The translations under genes and the position numbers were made by a program. Below are positions 20,652 to 30,164 of a stretch of DNA of 64,000 nt, piece after piece. Origin of the DNA: Chondrus crispus. Lineage: Eukaryota > Rhodophyta > Florideophyceae > Gigartinales > Gigartinaceae. How positions within the stretch are numbered: the stretch's first letter is position 1; every line of letters starts with the position of its first letter. The stretch spans positions 22,113 to 86,112 of the forward strand of contig NW_005178626.1 of the NCBI RefSeq assembly GCF_000350225.1, written 5' to 3'. The notes beneath the pieces are model-generated. The model had not been told where the DNA came from, did not search any database, and saw only the letters and a program-made list of their open reading frames with translations.

Positions 20652-23213
20652 ATGAGCGCCGAGTACCCGACCTCGATCCGATCCGAGCCGGCGGATGTGC
20701 GAGAGGCCGCGCTACGCGTCCAGGTGGGCGACGGCGACGCAGGTCCTCGGGACCGCGAACCGTCGCCCGACCTCTCCGAAGGACGCCCTCGCGCGATGTA
20801 CGATCGCATCGCCGAGTACATCGAAGATGTCCGGACATCTCTCCGTATCGACGTCTCCGACAGCGTCTACGCCCGCTGTATGGAGGAGTTGCGCTCCCTC
20901 CGCGAAGGAAGGTTCGCGCGCGTAACTCAGTCCTTGGAGAACCTGCGCGCGCTCGTCGACCAGCTACACGCCCGTTTGGCGCTGGTCGAGGACGCGCGCA
21001 TTGATTCCCCCGCCGTAGAGGTTGCGGGTCGACCCGCGAGTGCAAACTCCGGGCTTCGACGAGCCCCGCAACCCTTCCCATCTGCCGAACAGATGGGAGC
21101 GTTCGCGCACATGGCGGCGGAACTTAACTCAACGCGCCGCCGTGCCCGTGAGATGGAACAGAACTCGGCCGAGAGGCCGCCCGGAGCCTCCTCGAGTAGG
21201 CCCGGTGCCACTGTTCCTCCGGTCGCGTCCGGATCGCAAGAGTGGCCCCCGGCTGGTGCCGTCACCTGCCGGAGGGCGGAGGACATCAAGCCGACGGCGG
21301 ACACGAACTTCGCGTCGGAGACTCAAGCCCTGCCGCATGTTCCCGGAAGCATGCGGCAGTCACGACGGGTACCGACCGAACTCGAGCAGGGCCGTGGAGG
21401 AGTCGCCCGCGGATCAGGGGAACCGATTCTCCCCTTCGATCCTCGCTGGGGCGGCTACCAGCCAGCGGATCTTACCACGCATCCCGGCCCCGTCGACGTC
21501 CGAACGTTGCCCGTCACTCCGTTCGGAACGTTGGGTCCCGCCGAACCCGGGGTCGAGCCCGTCCACACCATGATACAGGAGTTCAGCGCCGTCGCGAACT
21601 ACCGGATGTATCGGTTGGACAACACCTCGAGGCTCGTTACCTGGGGTGACGCGGGACGGATCGCCAAGTACGTCCAACGCTGCCGTGGGCTCCGCCCCAC
21701 GATGAAGAGCTTCGACGGTACTGACGCGATTCAGTTGCTCCCGTTCCTGAAGGATATCCGGATAACCTTCAATGCCCAGCACCTGACCGAAGGTGTGGCA
21801 GTCCGTGTCTTCGCTCACTTCCTCGAGCGAGACGCGGAGCGGTTGTATACGAGTTACACCATGCGCGGCCTCCGCGCCGGCCAGCTCCACGACGATACGA
21901 GCTGGCCTGGTCTCGTCAACCAATTTATCAAACGCTACCTAACCGACGACGTCTTAGGGGAAGCGTTTGATGCTGTCGCGTCGGCGCGACAGCTTCCTCA
22001 CGAAACCGAGAACACGTTCGCGGACCGGCTGGAATCCGCCGCGTTCCGATGCACGGCCGTGTTCTCAGAACAAGCCCTCGCGCACTACTTCGTGCGCGGG
22101 TTGTCCACTGCGACCCGGGCCGCAGTGGCAGAGACGATGCAAAGGTTGCCCGGACAACAGAAGACCGAACTCTCAACGATCCGCCGTATCGCAACGGCTG
22201 AGGGAACAACCTACCGCGCCCGCCGCGGATTGCCGCTGCCGGATCCGAAGCCGGCGGCGAAGGGAGTCCGAACTCCGAGGTCGCACGGAACAAGTTCGCC
22301 GGCGACCGCCCTCCACATTGGAGAAGATGAGTGGCAGGCCGACCCTGTCCTCATTACGCAAGGCTTCGACCGCGCAGGAGGCCGACCTCCAACGACAGCT
22401 TCCACGGGATCGACCGGAAGCTACGCGACTGCGTTCGCGCGCACGCCAGAAGCCACGGGTGGTCCGAACCACAACATGGCAGAGCTGGATATCTCCCGTC
22501 GAGAAGGAGACCGCGGGCTGCCTAACGTGCCTCGACTCACCGACGAAGAGGCACGCCACGCGGCGACGTTCGCGTCGACCGATGGCAGCGCGTACGTTTG
22601 TTGGCTGTGCCGGACGTATGGCCACGCCATGTACGCGTGCCCGTTCCTTTCGCCTGAACAACGTCAGTTCACGGCGTACAGGAACTACCGCTATCAGATG
22701 GAGACGCGCCCCGGGATGCGCAATCTCATTCAGCAGTCTACGCGGGAAGACCGAGGCCCGCGGCGAGGAGACCCGAACCGATCGGGTGGGGGCGTCCGTT
22801 TCGCCCCTCGCGAAGGCGGGTATCGACACCCGGGAACCGATCAAAGGGATCGTCGTGATCCTCGTCGGATGGATACGCGGTATCCCCGTCGAGATGGAAG
22901 AGGCGACCGGGGCCGACCCCCGTTGCCCCAAGGGGTACAGAACGCCATCATGTACCTCCAAGATTGGGTTGGGGATCCGAACCCCCAGCCCACGGAAGGA
23001 GGCGGAGGAGAACCGGTTCTCGCCGCCCCTCAAATGTTGCAACGGCCGGACGTTGCAATTCAAGGTGGCGAAGCATCCAATTACTTCGTAGAGGATGCCC
23101 AGCCAAAGTGGAGGAACGACGCGCACCACCACGGCCAGGGACCCGTTGACGCGCTAGCTAACGATAGCAGGGCGGGTAGCTCCGACAGCTCGGGTAGTTC
23201 CAAAAACCCGTAA
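20652..23213 (+). CDS. CV-C Gag (about 853 aa)
   Basis: I chose the ATG at 20652 (MSAEYPTS); the frame is open a little further upstream without another ATG. Residues about 85-125 look coiled coil (LENLRALVDQLHARLALVED). A Pro/Ser/Gly-rich linker follows, then the retrotransposon gag domain at about 340-520 (FLKDIRITFNAQHLTEG, LADRLESAAFRC type helices), then a classical zinc knuckle CWLCRTYGHAMYAC (CX2CX4HX4C) at about residue 655. The C-terminus is Arg/Gly-rich, then Ser-rich. It packages element RNA into particles. Confidence 0.9.
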   Translation: MSAEYPTSIRSEPADVREAALRVQVGDGDAGPRDREPSPDLSEGRPRAMYDRIAEYIEDVRTSLRIDVSDSVYARCMEELRSLREGRFARVTQSLENLRALVDQLHARLALVEDARIDSPAVEVAGRPASANSGLRRAPQPFPSAEQMGAFAHMAAELNSTRRRAREMEQNSAERPPGASSSRPGATVPPVASGSQEWPPAGAVTCRRAEDIKPTADTNFASETQALPHVPGSMRQSRRVPTELEQGRGGVARGSGEPILPFDPRWGGYQPADLTTHPGPVDVRTLPVTPFGTLGPAEPGVEPVHTMIQEFSAVANYRMYRLDNTSRLVTWGDAGRIAKYVQRCRGLRPTMKSFDGTDAIQLLPFLKDIRITFNAQHLTEGVAVRVFAHFLERDAERLYTSYTMRGLRAGQLHDDTSWPGLVNQFIKRYLTDDVLGEAFDAVASARQLPHETENTFADRLESAAFRCTAVFSEQALAHYFVRGLSTATRAAVAETMQRLPGQQKTELSTIRRIATAEGTTYRARRGLPLPDPKPAAKGVRTPRSHGTSSPATALHIGEDEWQADPVLITQGFDRAGGRPPTTASTGSTGSYATAFARTPEATGGPNHNMAELDISRREGDRGLPNVPRLTDEEARHAATFASTDGSAYVCWLCRTYGHAMYACPFLSPEQRQFTAYRNYRYQMETRPGMRNLIQQSTREDRGPRRGDPNRSGGGVRFAPREGGYRHPGTDQRDRRDPRRMDTRYPRRDGRGDRGRPPLPQGVQNAIMYLQDWVGDPNPQPTEGGGGEPVLAAPQMLQRPDVAIQGGEASNYFVEDAQPKWRNDAHHHGQGPVDALANDSRAGSSDSSGSSKNP
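23201..23213 (+). promoter_or_regulatory. Candidate gag-pol frameshift site of CV-C
   Basis: The gag end reads TCC AAA AAC CCG TAA. The heptamer C AAA AAC (23201-23207) is two codons before the stop. It deviates from the ideal X XXY YYZ at the first base, but the run lies at the same place as the perfect site in CV-A, and pol is again in the -1 frame. The -1 frame is open from here to pol. Confidence 0.5.
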
Positions 23214-26200
23214 AGACGGTTACGTTCGCGCGGTCGCGTGAGCCGTCTTGTCACAACAACCTAGACCCGTTACGATTCAACCCCGGCGGAGGAGGGGAAT
23301 GTTTGCCGATAATATTCCCCTCGACTCCGCACGAGCGCACCGAGACTTCCGTAAGTCAGGTGCGGGAGGACAAAGGCGCCGAGGCCACCGAGAGCCCGGC
23401 AAGCCTAGAGGAAGAAGGCACCGTGGCCACCGTGAGCCACATGCCAAATAAGGAGCGCATCGAACGCGCAGGCGGCCCGACCCACGTGTGTCCGGGGCAG
23501 CCAGAAGAAATCAAGTCGCGTACGGACGCGACTTGTCGCGAGGACCTCACCGACCGACGGACGCCCCGCGACCGAGGCAGAAGACCACGGAAGAGAAGCC
23601 GGAACCGACGCCGGCGGCCCAAGCGGAACGACCTGGCCGAGCCGTCGTCACCGAAGGTAGTCGACGGTGTCATCTGCTTGATGACATCGAAGATATACAA
23701 CGTCCTCGGCTCGATTGCAACCGAGGGGAACGCGTTCAAGCCTCATACCATTGCAGTCGATACCTGCTCGGGGTATAACTTGGTGAGGAAGGCCGACCTT
23801 CCTCCCGATTGGACGCGCTACGTCGTACGCGACGCACGCCTGCCACGGTTGGCAGGCGCGAACAGTAACCCGCTCAAGCTGACTGCGGTCGTGCAGCTGG
23901 CCGTCCGACTGCGGAACAAGACGTTCCGCATTCCGTTTGTGGTCGCCGACCAGCTCGCGGTGCCCGTCCTCCTGGGCACGGCGTTTATCGATGCGCACGT
24001 TCGAAGTATCGACATCGATGCGCAGAGGCTCGAGCTCCGACAAGGTGGCTCCGTCGCCATTGTCGATGGGAAGGGGGAGCCGTCTCCCCCAACCCGGCGC
24101 CACGGTCGCCAGTCAAGTCGGGCCGACGTACGCGAAGAAGCCCCACAGCCGATCCGTGTCGCCCGATGGGTCACGATCCCCGCGATGTCGCAAGCACGGA
24201 TACGCGTCACCACCGCGGGGAGCGGCCTCGTTTTCTTGGAACCCAAGCCGTCACTCCAACGTCGAAACGGAGTGAGGCTCACGAACGATGTAGCTGAGGT
24301 CTTACCGAACCAGACCTTCGACGTGATCGTGGCGAATTTCTCGCGCCAAGCGAGGCGGCTCCCGAAGCGCACCGTCGTCGGTTACGCGAAGCGCAATCCA
24401 CTGGCGATCCTGACGCCCGAGCGCCAAGTCGGGGCGGAGATCGCACACGCGCTGCATCTCACCGACTTGGACGTGCAAGCCGGGAGAGGGGGCGCTGGCC
24501 GACCAAGCTCCCCGGAAAATAAGACCGCCGAGGGAAGTCACGTCGGCCCCGGCGATCAGCCGGCGGGGTGCCCATCATCGACGGAAGGCACCGCGCGAGT
24601 CACAAATAAGGATCCCGAAAATTCGCCGGAGAATTGGGAAAAAGAAATGGGCTTGTCATACATCGACGATGACAAGCTCCGCGCACAGGTACTCGACATG
24701 CTCCGTAAGCATTCGAGCCTGTGGAGCGGTGCGCTCGGTACGATACGAGCAACGGAGCACCGCATACCACTCGAGGCGGGGACGAAACCGATTCGTTCTA
24801 TGCCCTTCCGAAAGGGGCCCGCCATGCGTGAGATGGTCGCTAAAGAAGTCAACAAGATGTTGAACGCCGGAGTTATCGAACCCGCGAGCACCGAGTGGGC
24901 TTCGCCGGTGGTGCTCGTCCCGAAGAAAGACGGCTCCATTCGGTTTTGCGTTGACTACCGACGTCTCAACGCAAAGACGGCAGCGGATTCGTATCCGCTG
25001 CCCCGGATGGACGACTGCATCGATTCGTTAGGGGATGCAGCCGTCTTCACTACGCTCGACTGCAATTCAGGCTACTGGCAAATCCCGGTCGCGCCGGAGG
25101 ACCGGGATAAGACCACATTCACCACGCATATGGGTACGTTTCGCCATTTGCGTATGCCGTTCGGACTGAAAGGGGCACCGGCCACCTTCCAACGTGCATT
25201 GGACATCATCTTGTCCGGCGTAAGATGGCAGATATGTCTCGTATACCTCGACGACGTCATAGTTTTTTCCCGAACGCACGAGGAGCACGCCCAACACCTC
25301 GACATTGTCTTGAGCTTGTTGAGGACCGCCGGTATATCCGTCAAGCTCAAGAAGTGCAGCTTCTTCCGTCCGAAGGTGCATTACCTGGGGCACGTGATAT
25401 CCCCAGGTAAGCTCAGCGTGGCCGAAACGGCGGCCGACGCCTTCAAGACGTTCACGTTCCCGAGGACGCTTACGCAGGTGCGCTCGTTCCTCGGGGCGTG
25501 CAACGTCTACCGCCGTTTCGTCAGGGGGTTTGCCAAGATAGCTCGACCGCTAACCGACATGACCCGCAAGGACGCCGACCCCGACTTCGATAGTCCGACG
25601 GAGGCCCAGCTTCAAGCGTTCGAGGACCTCAAGGCAAGGATGATCGCTCCGCCGATACTTGCGCTTCCGCGGTACGGTCGGCCGTACATGATCGATACCG
25701 ATGCAAGTGCGTACCAACTCGGGTGTACGCTGCTGCAAGAACACGACGAAGCCAACGACTGGCGTCCCGTCGGATATTGGTCGTATTCGTTAAACGACAG
25801 CGAACGCAACTACAGCGCTACGGAACGCGAGTGCTTCGCTGTAGTGTGGGCCGTCCGCACACTACGCCCGTACGTCGAGGGCACGAAGTTCACCGTCCGA
25901 ACGGATCACGACGCGCTGAGGTGGCTCATGTCCCTGACCGAGAGTTCCGGCAGACTCACCCGGTGGCGGCTACGTCTGGTTGAATACGATTTCACCATTC
26001 AGTACCGCCCCGGGCGCGTGCACCAGGTCCCCGACGCCCTGTCACGCCTCGTATCACCGAGGGTCGCCGACGACCCTCGCCCGGCTGTCGAGGTGGACGA
26101 CGACGTCCCCACCTACGACACGTGCACGACCGTTCGTGATGTCTCCGATGAGCTCGCGGACCACGTATGCACCGCGAGCTGCGACCACGAGGCCGACCAC

Positions 26201-27916
26201 GTCTTCGTGACCACAAGGAACCGAACGAAATCCCGAAGGAATTTGCGCGCCCGAGCGCGCGACGAGCCGAGGGGCGACGACGAAGCCCCTGCTCTAGAAG
26301 AACCCCACGCTTTCTGGGCAGAGAAAGAGGAATCCGACGCCGTGGACCTCGATCGCGCCCAAGACTTCGAAGCCGATACGTCCGGTTCCCAGGTCGCCCC
26401 TCCGCAGGACGACCTGCCGGCCCCTCTTACGGTAGAGGAGATAGCCGAAGAACAACGCGTGGCTGACTTCTGCCAAACGGTATTGGCACGACAGTCAGAG
26501 TCCCGGGACTCCGCGTTCTTCGAGGACCACCAAGGGGTGCTCAAACGGAGACACCCCTTCGACCCTGATATCGTACAGGTGGTGGTCCCTCGGACCCTAC
26601 GCGCCCGGTTGCTGCGGCTCTGCCATAACCCGGCCATCGCCGGGCATCCGGGGCAAAACCGCATGTACTACGCGCTCCGTCGCGAGTACTACTGGCCACA
26701 CTTGGCCGCGGACGTCGCGTCGACCGTACGAGGTTGTCGAACCTGTGCGATGAACCGCGTCAAGCTTCGGAAACACCTAAACCGATTAAGGTTGTTTCCG
26801 GCGACGCGGCCATTGGAGAGCCTCGCGATCGATATACTGGGGCCGCTCCCAAAGACCAAGGCAGGGAAACGGTTCCTCTTGGTAATCACCGACCGCTTTA
26901 CGAAGTTAACGCAGGTCGTCGCACTGCGGACGGTAACCGCCTACACCGTCGCAGTGGCGTTTTGCGAAGCGTGGGTCTTTAAGTACGGCGTCCCACGCTC
27001 GCTACTGTCGGATAACGGACCGCAGTTCAACGCAAAGTTCTTCCAAAGCACATGCCGAGTGCTTGGAGTTACGAACCTTTATACATCAGCGTACCACCCT
27101 CAGACGAACGGCCAGGTGGAACGCTATAACCGAACGATTGCGGCGATGCTCCGCAATTACGTGAACGAGCATCAAGACGACTGGGACGTGTACGTGGGAC
27201 CGTTAACGTACGCATATAACTCCCACGTACACCGAACCACACGAACGACCCCGTTTGAGCTCGTGCTCAGCCGGCCCCCGCCGGAGTTTTCTCTTCGAAG
27301 AACCGGCGGGGACGCGCCCCCTGCCGATAGGGGAACGGATCGTGCGGAGTTCCTGAAGACCCTGGACGCGACCATCCAGAAGGCCTATGGGAGCTTGCGA
27401 CGCACGCAAGCCCGTTACAAACGCGACTTCGATAAGCGCGTTCGAACGGTTAACACACGTCTCGAGCCAGGTAACTTCATCTACCTGAACCCCACCGACG
27501 GGAACAAGACGTCTAACAAGCTCGCCTCGCCCGCCGTGGGGCCGTACCGTGTCCTCGCCAACGATCGTCGAACCATCACAATCGATCGTGATGGCGTCAC
27601 CGAGCGGGTGTCCGCAGACCGCTGCGTGTACGCGCCCCCGCCGATGGACGTGCCACGGGTGAGCACGACGACCCCGCGTGACCTTGCCGACAAGGTCAGG
27701 GAGGGAACACAGTACGCCGTGGAGAGGCTACTCAAGCATCGAGAGATGGAAGACGGAACAACGGAGTTCCTCATCAAGTGGGCGGACTACGACCAACCCA
27801 CTTGGACGGCACGCACCCACATCCCCGAAGAATTGGTGTCTCGATATGCGCTGCGTCTTCGAAGACGCACGGGGAGGGACCTCAACTCCGAAGTGAACGC
27901 GGACGTTCACTCTTAA
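23214..27916 (+). CDS. CV-C Pol: protease-RT-RNase H-integrase-chromodomain
   Basis: The frame is open from the gag stop, and its first ATG is only at about 23441, so -1 frameshifting from gag is likely. Protease motif: VDTCSGYN at about 23757, where Cys replaces the Gly of DTG. RT: FCVDYRRLNA, MPFGLKGAPATFQ and LVYLDDVIVF (about 25230). RNase H: MIDTDASAYQLGCTLL. Integrase: zinc finger ending CRTCAMN, core Asp in IDILGPL, SDNGPQF and NGQVERYNR. Chromodomain near the end: TEFLIKWADYDQPTW. All catalytic residues of RT, RNase H and integrase that I can check are present. It is about 42 codons from VNADVHS back to the chromodomain core. Confidence 0.93.
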
Positions 27917-27917
27917 G
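27893..27917 (+). repeat. Pol-end copy of an 18-bp repeat plus purine tract
   Basis: GTGAACGCGGACGTTCAC (27893-27910) encodes the last residues of Pol and is followed by TCTTAAGGAGGGG. An identical 18-mer followed by GCCTAAGGGGGGG stands at 32676-32693, directly before the 3' LTR. The segment between the two copies is exactly the additional region that carries the antisense ORF. Confidence 0.85.
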
Positions 27918-30164
27918 GAGGGGCCCCCCCCCAACCGCTCCGTCAACCGGAAAAATTAAACCCCCCCTTCGCGGTCGGAAAGGGCGGGGGTCTACGCAAG
28001 GACACAACGAGGGTGGCCGACCAACTTCGGGGAAGCATAGGATGTCCAGTCGACGCATGGACAACGCAAGTCCATGCGACACGAACCGCCATCACCGACG
28101 AGAGGAGGGTCGTGAGACAGGGCGTACTGTGTCACGAACAGTAGCCCTGGGACGTGAAGTGAAATGAGGGAGGACACGACCTCCCAGCGAACACGACGAC
28201 ATGTGCAGGGGCGCTACACTCACAAAGCCGTTGCAGTTCCGTCGTGATCAACTGCAGCATAACGCAACGGTTGTAGAGAGAAAGAGGGCCAAGCCGATGT
28301 AAGGGACTTCTCCCAAACACGCGACTCAGAGACCTCGAACAGTCCGTACTGCCCGAGAGGGGACGACCCCTGAGGTAATCGATGAGGCGAGGAACGACTG
28401 CGCTGCGCTCGTTTTGTGCGTGCGCGCATAAGCAGTGACAAAATACGATAGGATCCGAGAGCGGATGTGCGAACGGAGGGGCAACTGTCTGCCAGTGCCT
28501 CGAAAGCGGACGACGCCACCAAACCGCCGCCACCTCCCTAAAAATACGAAAATATTGGACGGTGGGAAATTACGCCGGACGGCGGACAGCACGTGCATTA
28601 GGAGTGCGTACAAGGCGCGCGGGCCATAAAAAAATCGACAGTCGGCTGACACACGCCACCGTACACAATCTGGAACGGGCGGTGTGATGTGCTCGCATCA
28701 TCTCGGTGCGACACGCCCTCATTCCCGCCGCCAAGAGGCAGGACGCTCGTGCACACCGACCCGCATTCGAGCGCGTCGTCGCATACCTACATATCCTAGG
28801 CTCGTCCACGCCACATACCCGCACACCTCCACAACGGGACGAGGTGCGCGCGAGGTCACGGCCGATCGTCCTGCCCCACGTACACGCCGTCTTCGACTCA
28901 GTCCTGGGCGCGTGTACCCTACCGAAATCCGTCGCGCGAACTGTGGCGCGGGCGCGCGGGACACCATTCGTTCGTTAGGCCGGACCGCCCCACGCGGAGC
29001 TGCGCACTACCACGCCAGCGCGCATGTAGGGGCGCTCGCGGCAGCACACGGCGACGTTAAACTGGGACACTTCTCGTGGAAGAGAATCCGTTCGCAACGA
29101 ACACGACGGAAAAGGACGAGTGCCGAAATCGCGACTCCTGTCTGCCGACGTAATGGGGGAGGAGGACACGGCCGCTGCCCCTCCAAGAGTCCCGCGACTC
29201 ATTCGCGATGGATAGTCTACGCCGAGCGAGGCGTCGCTTCGTTGACATGACGCCGATCCGAAGGTCTACGCAAGGACACAACGAGAGGGAGCCCCTTTTC
29301 GTGGCCCGAGGAGACTCCCTGAGCCAACGCACTCGTACAGTCGTTTCCATTACCGCCGAAACGCACGCGAGCGAACTGTGGGTGGACGCGAGTGGAGGCA
29401 CTCGAACTCTCGCCGTCAGCGGGGGAGTACCCCGGCGTTCGCCAGCGCGCGGAAGCCCGACGCCCCCGGCACAGAGAAGAACGACGTCGACCGACGACGC
29501 GGTAGAGGGGCGGTGGCGAGAGGGAAGCATGACGCCGCGCGGAGGAAGTGGGAGCGGGCCGAATTGGACATCAAGGAGGGACGACCCCGCAACAGTAACG
29601 CACCGGCCCGTCCCTGTTACGGGGACTAACGACGCCGACCGGAGGCGGGGGACGACGCGAGCTCCCTTGGGGCAGTGACGACAAGGCCGACCAATAGGAG
29701 CTCGCCAAATCCCCATCTCTTCGCCGCACAGTCCGCCGGAGGGACAGACGAGGAGCCTTCCTCCTCGAAGAAGGAAGCACCTACCGCACGTCGGACGAGC
29801 CGGCGGCGTCTATACCACCTCGGCGCGATGGACCGCAAAGGGTTGAGACGCGTCGGCGTAAGGAGCCGTCGGCGAAGGGGGGAAATAAAACGCGCGGTAC
29901 GACGCGATCAGACGACCGGCAGCCTCGACGTCCACCGTGGGGCACCTCGACACGTCCCCTAGCGAGCTGTTCGGCTCCCGCGAAGCCGTCTCACACGAAC
30001 GATGTACCGCCGTCTCCGCCCGCGGACGGGGGTGAGCGCGCGGAAGGTTCCAAGCCCCCAGGGGAACGGGTACGTAGGGAAAGAGTAACTAAGGAAAGGA
30101 TCGAGGGGAGGTCCATTTATCGCACCAAGGGGAAGAGGGACCTGCTTCTACTAGCTAGGCAGCG
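27918..30164. other. Internal non-coding region of CV-C
   Basis: Many short overlapping ORFs exist on both strands, but all look like GC-rich shadows; I support none. A 23-bp exact repeat (GGTCTACGCAAGGACACAAC plus GAG) occurs at 27989-28011 and 29263-29285, so part of this region may be duplicated and decayed. Confidence 0.55.

Noticed and set aside
28684-29716. 188- and 219-codon ORFs in the CV-C internal region
   Set aside because: Composition of GC-rich non-coding shadow frames, no motif, and they overlap each other on opposite strands.
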